Source: CAIWHR01 sp035541655 (GTDB taxonomy: Bacteria > Pseudomonadota > Gammaproteobacteria > Burkholderiales > Casimicrobiaceae). Taken from it: a DNA stretch of 64,000 bases. Below are positions 17,940-26,279 of this stretch, in pieces. The notes beneath the pieces were generated by a model, which saw nothing but the letters and a program-made list of their open reading frames with translations, did no database searches and was not told the origin of the DNA. Location of the stretch: the NCBI GenBank assembly GCA_035541655.1, contig DATKMY010000147.1, positions 4,185 to 68,184 of the forward strand, read 5' to 3'. The number at the start of each line of letters is the position of its first letter. Position 1 is the stretch's first letter. Made by a program: the position numbers and the translations under genes.

Positions 17940-18953
17940 ATGACCATCAAAGTCGCCATCAATGGATACGGCCGGATCGGCCGCAACATTCTTCGCGCCC
18001 ACTACGAAGGCGGAAAGAAGCACGATCTCGCGATCGTCGCGATCAACGACCTCGGCAGTCCCGAGACCAACGCCCACCTGACGCGCTACGACACCGCGCA
18101 CGGCAAGTTCCCCGGAAAGGTCGCGGTCGATGCCGACGCAATGGTCGTCGAAGGCGACCGCATCAAGGTTCTCGCGCTGCGCAATCCGGCCGAGCTTCCA
18201 TGGGGCGCGCTCGGCGTCGACGTCGTGCTCGAATGCACCGGGCTGTTCACGACGAAGGATAAGGCCTCCGCGCACCTCAAGGGTGGCGCGAAGAAGGTGA
18301 TCATTTCGGCGCCCGGCGGCAAGGACGTCGACGCGACGATCGTCTACGGGGTCAACCACTCGACGCTCAAGGCCTCGCACACGGTGATCTCGAACGCTTC
18401 CTGCACCACGAACTGCCTCGCGCCGCTGGTCAAGCCGTTGCACGACAATATCGGCGTGCTGAACGGACTGATGACCACGGTCCACGCGTATACGAACGAC
18501 CAGGTGCTGACCGACGTCTATCACGAGGACCTGCGCCGCGCACGCTCGGCGACCATGAGCATGATCCCGACGAAGACCGGCGCCGCGGCGGCGGTCGGTC
18601 TCGTGCTGCCGGAACTCAATGGCAAGCTCGATGGGTACGCGATCCGGGTGCCGACGATCAACGTGTCGATCGTCGATCTGTCGTTCATCGCCGCGCGCGA
18701 CACGACCGTCGACGAGGTGAACGCGATCATGAAGGCGGCGTCGGAATCCGGCCCCCTCAAGGGCATCCTCAACTACAGCACCGGGCCCCTGGTGTCGATC
18801 GATTTCAACCACGATCCCGCGTCATCGACGTTCGACGCGACGCTCACGAAGGTGTCGGGACGCCTCGTCAAGGTGTCGAGCTGGTACGACAACGAGTGGG
18901 GCTTCTCGAACCGGATGCTGGATACGACCGTAGCGCTGATGAGCGCAAAGTAG
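17940..18953 (+). CDS. gap: glyceraldehyde-3-phosphate dehydrogenase, type I
   Basis: A 337-residue glycolytic dehydrogenase. The Rossmann motif INGYGRIGRN is at the N-terminus, the catalytic cysteine is in SNASCTTNCLAP and WYDNEWGFSNRM closes the protein. The ATG at 17940 follows AAGGAAGAAGG. The residue set around DL in the NAD loop (INDLGS) suggests NAD preference, as in GapA-like enzymes. Part of the tkt-gap-pgk run. Confidence 0.96.
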   Translation: MTIKVAINGYGRIGRNILRAHYEGGKKHDLAIVAINDLGSPETNAHLTRYDTAHGKFPGKVAVDADAMVVEGDRIKVLALRNPAELPWGALGVDVVLECTGLFTTKDKASAHLKGGAKKVIISAPGGKDVDATIVYGVNHSTLKASHTVISNASCTTNCLAPLVKPLHDNIGVLNGLMTTVHAYTNDQVLTDVYHEDLRRARSATMSMIPTKTGAAAAVGLVLPELNGKLDGYAIRVPTINVSIVDLSFIAARDTTVDEVNAIMKAASESGPLKGILNYSTGPLVSIDFNHDPASSTFDATLTKVSGRLVKVSSWYDNEWGFSNRMLDTTVALMSAK

Positions 18954-18978
18954 AGCCTCGCTGGCGAATCCCGCGGAC

Positions 18979-19614
18979 ATGAGCGCAACCGCACCGGCCG
19001 TTCCGAACCCGCTGCTCATCGACATACCGGAGGAGCTCACGGGTCCCCGGGTGCGCGCCCGCCGCTACCGTGAGGGCGACGGCGCGACCGTCGCGGCGGC
19101 GGTCGCCGAGTCGCGCGATCGCCTGGTCGCGGCGGCCATGCCATGGGTCCAGGAATGGGACGATCCGAACCAGCCGACGATCTTCGTTCGGCGAGCGCAG
19201 GCGCAATGGGCCGCGCGCGAGGGATTCCTTCTCGGACTGTGGGATCGAGCCAGTGACGATTTTCTCGGCAGCAGCGGCGTGCACCGGATCGATTGGAGCG
19301 TGCCGAACGTCGAGATCGGCTATTGGCTGCGGAGCCAGTACGAAGGCGTGGGATTGATGACCGAGGCGGTGGCGATGATCGCCGCGTTCGCGTTCGACGC
19401 GCTGCGTGCCCAGCGGGTGCGCATTCGCTGCGACGCCCGGAATGCGCGCAGCGCCGCGGTCCCGCGCCGGCTGGGATTCGTACACGAAGCGACGCTGCGC
19501 AACGACGCCCGCAATGCCGACGGCACGCTCCGCGACACCTTCGAGTTCGGGCTGACGCCGGAGGAGTTCCACGCGGCGCGTGCCGGACCGTGGCGTGCCA
19601 TCCTATCTTGCTGA
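18979..19614 (+). CDS. RimJ/RimL-type N-acetyltransferase
   Basis: A 211-residue GNAT protein of the ribosomal-protein-serine/alanine acetyltransferase type. Visible motifs include GPRVRARRYREGD, the central EIGYWLRSQYEGVGLMTEAV containing the acetyl-CoA loop, and NARSAAVPRRLGFVHEATLRN. The ATG lies 25 bases after gap. The target is not predictable from sequence; related proteins acetylate protein N-termini or small molecules. Confidence 0.85.
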   Translation: MSATAPAVPNPLLIDIPEELTGPRVRARRYREGDGATVAAAVAESRDRLVAAAMPWVQEWDDPNQPTIFVRRAQAQWAAREGFLLGLWDRASDDFLGSSGVHRIDWSVPNVEIGYWLRSQYEGVGLMTEAVAMIAAFAFDALRAQRVRIRCDARNARSAAVPRRLGFVHEATLRNDARNADGTLRDTFEFGLTPEEFHAARAGPWRAILSC

Positions 19615-19653
19615 TCGGCCGCTTGCCAAAGCTGACGCCTTCGGGATATCGAG

Positions 19654-19911
19654 ATGACCAACCCTTTCACCGCCCACCCAGCCTCCGTCGGCGAGACTTA
19701 CTGGAAGCACATGCGCTTCGCGTTCCGCTTCGGCAGCCGGATGCTGATGGGCGGTGCCGCCGCCGTCGTTCACTCGGTCTTCCCGTTCCTGTTCATGACC
19801 ACGGCGAGCCGCATCAACGACGAGCTCGTCGAGATGCGCGCGAACTCGCACGGCCGGCGCGTGCGCCTCGTCGACATGGAAACGCTGCAGCCGCTCGACT
19901 ATCACATCTAG
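19654..19911 (+). CDS. DUF6356-like small membrane-associated protein
   Basis: An 85-residue protein beginning MTNPFTAHPASVGETYWKH. A moderately hydrophobic segment follows (MLMGGAAAVVHSVFPFLFM, about residues 31-49), and the tail is polar. The HPASVGETY start is the hallmark I associate with DUF6356, whose role is unknown. It sits ten bases before pgk and is probably co-transcribed with it. Confidence 0.7.
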   Translation: MTNPFTAHPASVGETYWKHMRFAFRFGSRMLMGGAAAVVHSVFPFLFMTTASRINDELVEMRANSHGRRVRLVDMETLQPLDYHI

Positions 19912-19920
19912 AGGACGACC

Positions 19921-21099
19921 ATGAGCCTTCTTCGGCTCGCCGACACCGACGTGCGCGGAAAGCGGGTGTTCATCCGTGCCGATCTCAACGTTCCGCAGGA
20001 CGACAACGGCGCAATCACCGACGATTCGCGGATTCGCGCTTCGGTGCCCGGGATTCGCGATGCGCTCGCGCGCGGCGCGGCGGTCATGGTGACGTCGCAT
20101 CTCGGCCGCCCGAAGGAGGGTGCCTGGAGCGCGGCCGATTCGCTGGCGCCGATCGCGAAGCGCCTCTCCGAGCTGCTTGCGACGCCGGTGCCGCTCGTCA
20201 GGGACTGGGTCGACGGAGGCGCATGGCAGGCGGCGCTCGGGCCCGGTCACATGGTGCTGCTCGAGAACTGCCGCTTCAACAAGGGAGAGAAGGCCGACGA
20301 CGACGCGCTTGCGCGCCGGATGGCGAAGCTCTGCGATGTCTACGTCAACGACGCGTTCGGCACGGCGCACCGCGCGGAGGCGACCACGCACGGCATCGCG
20401 AAATACGCGCCGGTCGCCTGTGCGGGACCGCTGATGGCCGCGGAGCTCGACGCGCTCGGCAAGGCGCTCGCGCACCCCGCCCGACCGCTGGTGGCGATCG
20501 TCGGCGGGTCGAAGGTGTCGACCAAGCTCACCGTGCTCAAGGCGCTCGCCGCGAAGGTCGACGTGCTCGTGGTCGGCGGCGGGATCGCCAACACCTTCAT
20601 CCTCGCGGCGCACGGTCACGTCGGCAAGTCGCTCGTCGAGCCCGATCTCGTTCCGGCGGCGCTCGCGATCCTCGACGAATTTCCGGGCAAGGTGCCGATT
20701 CCCGTCGACGCGGTGTGCGCGAAGGAGTTCTCGGCGAGCGCGGCGCCGACGCTCAAGGCGATAGAGAATCTCGCGCCGGACGACATGATCCTCGACGTAG
20801 GCCCGACGTCGGTCGCGGCGTTGAAGATGATCATCGCCAAGGCGGGCACGATCGTGTGGAACGGTCCGATCGGCGTCTTCGAGTTCGACGCGTTCGCTGC
20901 GGGAACGAAGGCGCTCGCCGAGGCGATCGCCGCTTCCTCGGCATTCTCGATCGCCGGGGGCGGCGACACGATCGCGGCGATCAACAAGTTCGGCGTGACC
21001 GACCGCATCTCCTACATCTCGACCGCAGGCGGCGCGTTCCTCGAATTCCTCGAAGGCAGGACGCTGCCCGCCGTCGCGATGCTGGAGTCGCGCGCGTAA
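19921..21099 (+). CDS. pgk: phosphoglycerate kinase
   Basis: A 392-residue glycolytic kinase making ATP from 1,3-bisphosphoglycerate. The N-terminal FIRADLNVPQD, VTSHLGRPKEG, the hinge PLVAIVGGSKVSTKL, the C-terminal nucleotide loop WNGPIGVFE and the end motif GGGDTIAAINKF are all intact. The ATG follows GAGGACGACC. Confidence 0.97.
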   Translation: MSLLRLADTDVRGKRVFIRADLNVPQDDNGAITDDSRIRASVPGIRDALARGAAVMVTSHLGRPKEGAWSAADSLAPIAKRLSELLATPVPLVRDWVDGGAWQAALGPGHMVLLENCRFNKGEKADDDALARRMAKLCDVYVNDAFGTAHRAEATTHGIAKYAPVACAGPLMAAELDALGKALAHPARPLVAIVGGSKVSTKLTVLKALAAKVDVLVVGGGIANTFILAAHGHVGKSLVEPDLVPAALAILDEFPGKVPIPVDAVCAKEFSASAAPTLKAIENLAPDDMILDVGPTSVAALKMIIAKAGTIVWNGPIGVFEFDAFAAGTKALAEAIAASSAFSIAGGGDTIAAINKFGVTDRISYISTAGGAFLEFLEGRTLPAVAMLESRA

Positions 21100-21118
21100 G
21101 TCGCCAGGCGGTGCAGCC

Positions 21119-21946
21119 CTAGCGCTGGCTCGTGCAAGCGTTGGCGGCCGCGGGCACGGCCAGCGCTTGCAGAACGTCTCCGTTCTCGGTGTTTTGCACG
21201 AACGCGACGACCATCGGCGAGCTTCCCGATTCCTCAGGAACGGGGAACGTGATGTCGGCGCCGGCCTCGCCTGCCGCGTTCACCGCGAGCGCGCCGCGCA
21301 GCGCGCGAACGACATGATCGTGCGTGAGACGCACCCCGGCGTTCTCGCCCGCCTTGACGTCGGAAACGAGCCGGCTGTCGGCAAGCGCGACGAAGAGCGC
21401 GGCATTCTTGCGGTCGCCGGCCGACGCAACGCTCGCGCTCGCCCTCACCAAGATTGTGTCGCGCCGCCGCTGCGCTTCGACGGCGATCTGCGCCCGCGCG
21501 GGCTTGGCCGCGATCGCCGCGACGGCGGCGGCGCCCGCCTTGCCGCGCCAATCCGCGAAGTCGTGACCCTGCACGAGGACCTGCGGCGTGTAGACGAGAC
21601 GCGAGCGGTTGGCATGCGCCATCGCATACTGGCGTTCCGTCCACGCCGGTGCCGCGAAACGATCCTTCCAGCCGAGTCGATCCCAGTAGTCGACGTGAAA
21701 CGCGAGCGCGATCGCATTGGCACCACCCCCTTCGGCGGGGAACGTCGACGACAGCCAGCGATCGGCCGGCGGGCAACTGTCGCAGCCCTCGGACGTATAG
21801 AGCTCGACGAGCGCGGCCATCCCCGGGCCGCTCTTCGCCGCACATGTCTCCCCGGAGCCGGATGAGGCCGCGGGCGTGGTCACCGACGCAGCGGCGACGA
21901 GCGCCACGCCGCCGCACGCACGCAAAACGGAACCGAATCGCTTCAT
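21119..21946 (-). CDS. DUF1223 family exported thioredoxin-like protein
   Basis: A 275-residue protein with a signal peptide ending near residue 28. The DUF1223 core reads VELYTSEGCDSCPPADRWL, a thioredoxin-like fold with a CxxC pair. HVDYWDRLGWKDRFA and YTPQVLVQG follow. Family members are secreted or periplasmic and uncharacterised, often annotated as thioredoxin-like. It converges on pgk with only about 20 bases between stops and is divergent from a small membrane protein gene. Confidence 0.88.
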   Translation of the reverse strand: MKRFGSVLRACGGVALVAAASVTTPAASSGSGETCAAKSGPGMAALVELYTSEGCDSCPPADRWLSSTFPAEGGGANAIALAFHVDYWDRLGWKDRFAAPAWTERQYAMAHANRSRLVYTPQVLVQGHDFADWRGKAGAAAVAAIAAKPARAQIAVEAQRRRDTILVRASASVASAGDRKNAALFVALADSRLVSDVKAGENAGVRLTHDHVVRALRGALAVNAAGEAGADITFPVPEESGSSPMVVAFVQNTENGDVLQALAVPAAANACTSQR

Positions 21947-22122
21947 CGCGGACCTCCGGCGGTCATCCGAGCGTCAGTCGCCGCGAGACGTTGCGCCCTT
22001 ACACGAAAGCCCCGCCGCGGGCGCTGTGCTAGCATCAACGCGCACGGCGTTCGTCACAAGGTCCGGGTCGCCCGGGGCCGCGCCCCTGCGCCGCGGGACA
22101 ACGACAATCGCGAGGAATTCTC

Positions 22123-22383
22123 ATGGGAATCATGCACATCGTCTGGACGATCATCGTCGGCCTGATCGTGGGTATTCTGGCACGGTGGATCTACCCCGGA
22201 ACGATCCCGATGGCGTGGTGGCTCACAGCACTGATCGGCATCGGCGGCTCGATCGTCGGAGGCTTTATCGGCGGCCTCATCTGGAGATCGCCCGACGGCC
22301 GGTTCCACCCGGCGGGCTGGATCATGTCGATAATCGGGGCGATGATCCTGATCTGGGCGTATCTCAACCTTGTAGTCAAGTAG
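22123..22383 (+). CDS. GlsB/YeaQ/YmgE family (transglycosylase-associated) membrane protein
   Basis: An 86-residue inner-membrane protein with three hydrophobic segments (about residues 4-22, 31-54 and 66-85). It has the Gly-rich signature IGGSIVGGFIGGLIWR. This small family is often stress- or stationary-phase linked, but its biochemical role is unknown. It has its own gap on both sides and probably its own promoter. Confidence 0.88.
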   Translation: MGIMHIVWTIIVGLIVGILARWIYPGTIPMAWWLTALIGIGGSIVGGFIGGLIWRSPDGRFHPAGWIMSIIGAMILIWAYLNLVVK

Positions 22384-22477
22384 CTCACGCTCGCCCGCGA
22401 AGCCGCGCGCCACGCGCATCCCGAGCTGCGCCGATCCGCTGAACGCCCGATCCCGCGACATCGGCGAGGACGCCCCT

Positions 22478-23377
22478 ATGCATCTACACGAGCACAACCC
22501 CGAGCCCAGCAATCCGCTGGGGTTGGACGGCATCGAGTTCGTCGAGTTCGCAACCTCGCAGCCGCAGGCGCTGGGCGGCCTGCTGCAGCGGATGGGCTTC
22601 GCCGCCATCGCGCGGCATCGCTCGCGGGAAGTGATGCTCTATCGGCAGGGGTCGATGAACCTGATCGTCAACGCGCATCCGGACCCGCTCCCGGGAATGG
22701 CGGCGCCGACGGCCGCACCCCAGCTCACCGCGATCGCGTTTCGCGTTCGCGACGCGGACTTCGCATGGCGCCGCGCGCTCGATCTCGGTGCGTGGGAGAT
22801 GCCGACGCGCGCGTCGGCGATGGAGCTCAACATCCCGGGAATCCACGGCGTCGGCGACTCGCTGCTCTATTTCGTCGACCGCTACCGCGATTTCTCGATC
22901 TACGACGTCGATTTCGTCGCGCTGCCGGGCGTCGATCGCAACCCGCCAGCGGTGGCCGGCCTGCATTACTTCGGCGTCGTCCAATCGATCCTCGAAGACC
23001 GGACTGGCGACTGGATAGACTTCTACACCCAGCTCTTCGGTTTTTCCGTGCTCCCTGGCGGCAAGTACTTCGGCATCATGCCGAAGGGCACGCTGCTCGA
23101 ATCGCCCTGCCACAAGTTCTACATGCAGCTGATCGAGCCGCCGGCGGGATCCGAGGACATCGAGTGGGAAGAGCGGCTGCTGCGTCTCGGCCTCGGTGCG
23201 CCCGACGTGCGCGCTGCCGTGACGGCGCTGCGCGAGCGGGGCATCGTGTTCGTCGATCGCAACCCGATCCAGCCGAGCGACAAGGGAGCGCTCACCCAGA
23301 TCTATCTCGGCGCCGTCACCTTCGAGCTGGTCGTGAGTCATCTAGCGCCGGAAAGCGCCAGGCCCCCGGTCCGCTAG
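22478..23377 (+). CDS. 4-hydroxyphenylpyruvate dioxygenase-like (vicinal oxygen chelate) partner of dehydroshikimate dehydratase
   Basis: A 299-residue two-module VOC protein. It resembles the C-terminal half of the fused QuiC-type 3-dehydroshikimate dehydratase / HPPD-like proteins. GLHYFGVVQ (His163) and VTFELVV (Glu283) match two metal ligands. The position where HPPD has its second histidine reads as RLLRLGLGAPDV without a His, so true HPPD activity is doubtful. Twelve bases separate it from the next gene, which encodes the missing TIM-barrel half. It probably works with that protein, but this is inferred. Confidence 0.72.
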   Translation: MHLHEHNPEPSNPLGLDGIEFVEFATSQPQALGGLLQRMGFAAIARHRSREVMLYRQGSMNLIVNAHPDPLPGMAAPTAAPQLTAIAFRVRDADFAWRRALDLGAWEMPTRASAMELNIPGIHGVGDSLLYFVDRYRDFSIYDVDFVALPGVDRNPPAVAGLHYFGVVQSILEDRTGDWIDFYTQLFGFSVLPGGKYFGIMPKGTLLESPCHKFYMQLIEPPAGSEDIEWEERLLRLGLGAPDVRAAVTALRERGIVFVDRNPIQPSDKGALTQIYLGAVTFELVVSHLAPESARPPVR

Positions 23378-23389
23378 GGCGCGAGTGCG

Positions 23390-24268
23390 ATGAACATCGA
23401 TCAGTTCGGGATGGACACGATCACCCTCGCGGGTCCGCTCGAGGCGAAGCTGCGGGCGGTCCGCGATGCGGGCTTCACGCAGATCATGCTCCAGGCGCGC
23501 GACATCGCCGGGCATCCCGACGGCGAGGCCGCGGCGATCGAAGCGGTTCGCGCGAGTGGCCTGCGCGTCACCGGGTTCCAGGTGCTGCGCGACTTCGAAG
23601 GGCTCTCGGGCCGGCTGCACGCGTACAAGCTCGACATCGCGCGCGCGATGCTGGCGATGTGCCACGCGCTCGGCTCGACGGTGCTGCTCGTCTGCTCGAG
23701 CACATCGACGCACGCGACTGATGACCCCGAAGCGTACGTCCGCGATCTCCGCAAGCTGGCGATGCTCGCAGTTCCGTTCCGGATCCGGATCGCGTACGAA
23801 GCGTTGTCGTGGGGCCGTCGCATCAACGAGATGCCGCAGGCGTGGGACCTCGTGCTGCGCGCCGACCGCGCGAACCTGGGTGTCGCCATCGATTCGTACC
23901 ACATGCTCGCTACGAAGACCCCGCTCGACGCGCTCGACGAGGTCGATCCGGAGAAGATCCTCTTCGTGCAGCTCTCCGATTTCATGTGGCAGGAAGTCCG
24001 CTCGCCCGACGAGCGGATCAACACCGCGCGCCACTTCCGCGTGTTTCCCGGTGAAGGAGCGCACAGTGCGGACATCGCGGAGCTCGTCCGCCGCCTGGAC
24101 GCGATCGGCTACCGCGGCGACTACAGCTTCGAAGTCTTCAACGACGACTACGTCCAGCTGCCGCTCGCGACGGTCGCAGCCCGCGCGCGGCAGTCGGTGC
24201 GCTTCCTCGTCGGCAAGGTGTCGCGGCGCACGCTCCCCGTCCGCGCGAACCGCACCGCGGCGAGCTAG
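23390..24268 (+). CDS. TIM-barrel 3-dehydroshikimate dehydratase-like (sugar phosphate isomerase/epimerase family)
   Basis: A 292-residue AP-endonuclease-2-type TIM barrel. Visible signatures are TITLAGPLEAKLRAVRDAGF, IAYEALSWGRRIN with a metal-site Glu, DSYHMLAT, VQLSDF and YSFEVFND, matching the catalytic half of QuiC-type dehydratases. The predicted reaction is 3-dehydroshikimate to protocatechuate, which the nearby pcaHG would consume. In most relatives this domain is fused ahead of the HPPD-like domain; here it is a separate gene placed after it. Confidence 0.78.
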   Translation: MNIDQFGMDTITLAGPLEAKLRAVRDAGFTQIMLQARDIAGHPDGEAAAIEAVRASGLRVTGFQVLRDFEGLSGRLHAYKLDIARAMLAMCHALGSTVLLVCSSTSTHATDDPEAYVRDLRKLAMLAVPFRIRIAYEALSWGRRINEMPQAWDLVLRADRANLGVAIDSYHMLATKTPLDALDEVDPEKILFVQLSDFMWQEVRSPDERINTARHFRVFPGEGAHSADIAELVRRLDAIGYRGDYSFEVFNDDYVQLPLATVAARARQSVRFLVGKVSRRTLPVRANRTAAS

Positions 24269-24312
24269 GTCGCCGGCGCCGAAAGGCAGCGCCCCGTGCC
24301 TCAGGTTAGTAG

Positions 24313-24335
24313 AGCGCGGGTCACAAACCCGCGCT
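24313..24335. terminator. stem-loop between convergent genes
   Basis: AGCGCGGGT (24313-24321), a five-base loop and ACCCGCGCT (24327-24335) form a perfect nine-pair GC-rich stem. It ends just before the stop codon of the IclR gene on the other strand. There is no T-run, so termination strength is uncertain, but the position between two converging genes supports the call. Confidence 0.5.
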
Positions 24336-24338
24336 GAC

Positions 24339-25223
24339 TCACCGCAGCAGCATCCCGAGATCGCGCGCCGCGGCCCGCAGCACCGGCAGGAAGCGTTTCT
24401 CCATTTCCGCGACCGTGACCCGTGCGGCCTGCGTGCTGACGTTGAGTGCCGCGGCCACCCGTCCTTCGGATGGGGCCACCGGAACGGCGATCGAGCGCAA
24501 GCCGATCTCGAGCTCCTGGTCGACGAGCGCATAGCCTCGAGCACGGACAGTCTGCAGCGTCGCTGCAAGCCCGTCCTTCGCGACCTCGGTGCGCGGGGTG
24601 AGCGGCAAGAGCTTGACGCGACGCAGGTACGCGGCAAGATCGGGCGGCGAGAGGTTCGCCAGCAGAACCCGGCCCATCGACGTGCAGTAGGCGGGGAGAC
24701 GACTGCCGATGCCGAGATCGATGGACATGATGCGGCGGCTGGTCGACGCGCGTGCGACATAGAGGATGTCGTCGCCGTCGAGCACCGACATCGAGGACGA
24801 TTCGTGGACGGTGCTGCTCACATGGTCGAGGACCGGTTGCGCCGAAACCGCCAGCGGCATCGACGATAGGTACGCGTAGCCGAGCGCCAGGATCTGCGGG
24901 TGCAGCAGGAACGTGCGCCCGTCCTCGCTGCCCGCGTAGCCGAGCGCGCGCAGCGTGTAGAGGACGCGGCGCACGGCCGCTCGCGGAATGCCGGTGCGCA
25001 GGCTCAACTGCGCCGTGGAGACGCGCGTTCGCTGTTGCGCGAAGGCCCGAATGACCGCGAGGCCGCGCGCGAGCGAGGCCATGAAATTCGGGTCGCCTGC
25101 GTACACGGCGATCTCGGCGGCCGCGGACGGCCGATCGGCGGCGGCCGCGCGCGCGGTGGGCGTCCTCCGCGCTGCTGCCGTGGCCGCGCGCGCAGTGGAA
25201 GTGCTCGACAGGGCTCGGGCCAT
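24339..25223 (-). CDS. IclR-family regulator, PcaR/PobR-like
   Basis: A 294-residue regulator. An Ala/Arg/Thr-rich N-terminal extension (residues 1-45) precedes the IclR winged helix (FMASLARGLAVIRAF, STAQLSLRTGIPRAAVRRVLYTL). The C-terminal ligand-binding domain follows (LDGDDILYVARA, LPAYCTSMGRVLLA). Methionine 48 could be the true start. It is divergent from pcaI, and paired PcaR-like sites lie directly upstream. It is therefore the probable controller of the pca block, and perhaps of itself, responding to beta-ketoadipate or protocatechuate. The effector is inferred. Confidence 0.85.
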   Translation of the reverse strand: MARALSSTSTARAATAAARRTPTARAAAADRPSAAAEIAVYAGDPNFMASLARGLAVIRAFAQQRTRVSTAQLSLRTGIPRAAVRRVLYTLRALGYAGSEDGRTFLLHPQILALGYAYLSSMPLAVSAQPVLDHVSSTVHESSSMSVLDGDDILYVARASTSRRIMSIDLGIGSRLPAYCTSMGRVLLANLSPPDLAAYLRRVKLLPLTPRTEVAKDGLAATLQTVRARGYALVDQELEIGLRSIAVPVAPSEGRVAAALNVSTQAARVTVAEMEKRFLPVLRAAARDLGMLLR

Positions 25224-25265
25224 CGCGGCATCTTAGGGGCGAGCGCCGCGGCCGCGGCAGTCATT

Positions 25266-25304
25266 GTGCGATTATCGCCCATTATTTCGATAATCGCATT
25301 GACA
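25266..25304. promoter_or_regulatory. paired PcaR-like operator and -35 element upstream of pcaI
   Basis: GTGCGATTATCG (25266-25277) and CGATAATCGCA (25288-25298) are inverted copies about ten bases apart. Each matches about 13 of 15 positions of the site I recall for Pseudomonas PcaR (GTTCGATAATCGCAC). A perfect TTGACA (25299-25304) abuts the right copy on the plus strand, so a bound regulator would touch the polymerase -35 site of the pca transcript. The left copy is about 40 bases from the IclR start. Confidence 0.75.
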
Positions 25305-25380
25305 GGCCCGGCGCGAGCCATGAAGATTCCGCTGCTGCCGGAGCATTCCGTATCGCGTCGGAAAGGGGGCAGAAGCAGAC

Positions 25381-25584
25381 CCCTCGATCGGGCTGTCGCC
25401 CAAGCTGGTCTAGGAAGTGATGACGCTCTTGCGCGCGCTCGTTCTGGAGATTCTGGAGATGGGACGGTTCGCGCTCGATCGCCCGGCGTCCGTGCTGCTC
25501 GACGATCCGGACCTCAATCGACTGTTACTCGGCGGCCACGTGGCGAACCCCGCATCGGCGCGCCCTGCTGCGAGGCCGTCGTGA
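25381..25584 (+). pseudogene. relic of a LivF-type ABC ATPase
   Basis: In one frame the DNA reads PSIGLSPKLV, a TAG, EVMTLLRAL, then VLEILEMGRFALDRP, then LLDDPDLNRLLLGGH, to the TGA at 25582-25584. These are the Walker-B-following segment (DEPS-GL-P) and the C-terminal end of a branched-chain amino acid transporter ATPase. An internal stop is present, and roughly 35 residues (the switch-His region) are deleted between the parts. The TGA overlaps the GTG start of pcaI. A 54-codon remnant ORF from the ATG at 25420 is still open. The function is lost. Confidence 0.7.
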
Positions 25585-26279
25585 TCGACAAGATCTTCGG
25601 CAGCGTGATCGAGGCGGTCGCCGACGTGCACGACGGAGCCACGGTGATGATCGGCGGCTTCGGGACCGCCGGGATGCCCTCGGAGCTGATCGACGCGCTG
25701 GTCGCGCAAGGCGCACGCGATCTGACGATCGTCAACAACAACGCCGGCAACGGCGAAACCGGCGTCGCGGCGCTCCTGAAAGCGCGACGCGTGCGCAAGA
25801 TCATCTGCTCGTTCCCGCGGCAGGTCGACTCCTACGTGTTCGACGCGCTCTATCGCGCCGGCGAAATCGAGCTGGAGCTCGTGCCGCAGGGAAACCTCGC
25901 GGAACGCATCCGCGCGGCGGGCGCCGGCATCGGCGCGTTCTTTACGCCCACAGCCTACGGAACGCTACTCGCCGAAGCGAAGGAGACGCGCGAGATCTGC
26001 GGGCGGAACTACGTGCTCGAGTACCCGATCCCCGCCGATTTCGCGCTGATCAAGGCCGACCGCGGGGACCGCTGGGGAAACCTCGTCTACCGCAAGACCG
26101 CGCGCAACTTCGGCCCCGTCATGGCGACGGCCGCGAAGTGCACGATCGCGCAGGTCAGCGAGATCGTCCCGCTGGGCGTGCTCGATCCCGAGGCGATCGT
26201 GACGCCCGGAATCTTCGTTCGGCGCGTCGTCGAGGTCGGTCGAGGCTCCGCCGCGGCGCGCAAGGTGGCGGAGGCCTGA
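25581..26279 (+). CDS. pcaI: 3-oxoadipate CoA-transferase subunit A
   Basis: A 232-residue alpha subunit that, with PcaJ, moves CoA from succinyl-CoA to beta-ketoadipate. The CoA-transferase family I signature GGFGTAGMPSELID is present. VPQGNLAERIRAAGAGIGAFFTP and the conserved RKTARNF follow. The start is GTG at 25581, since the conserved N-terminus (IDKIFGSVIEAV) begins right there. It overlaps pcaJ by one base (TGATG). Confidence 0.93.
   Translation: MIDKIFGSVIEAVADVHDGATVMIGGFGTAGMPSELIDALVAQGARDLTIVNNNAGNGETGVAALLKARRVRKIICSFPRQVDSYVFDALYRAGEIELELVPQGNLAERIRAAGAGIGAFFTPTAYGTLLAEAKETREICGRNYVLEYPIPADFALIKADRGDRWGNLVYRKTARNFGPVMATAAKCTIAQVSEIVPLGVLDPEAIVTPGIFVRRVVEVGRGSAAARKVAEA

Noticed and set aside
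22120..23380. Possible CRISPR, prophage or insertion element in the accessory-looking stretches
   Set aside because: No direct repeats, terminal inverted repeats with a transposase, integrase or phage structural genes were seen anywhere in the window.
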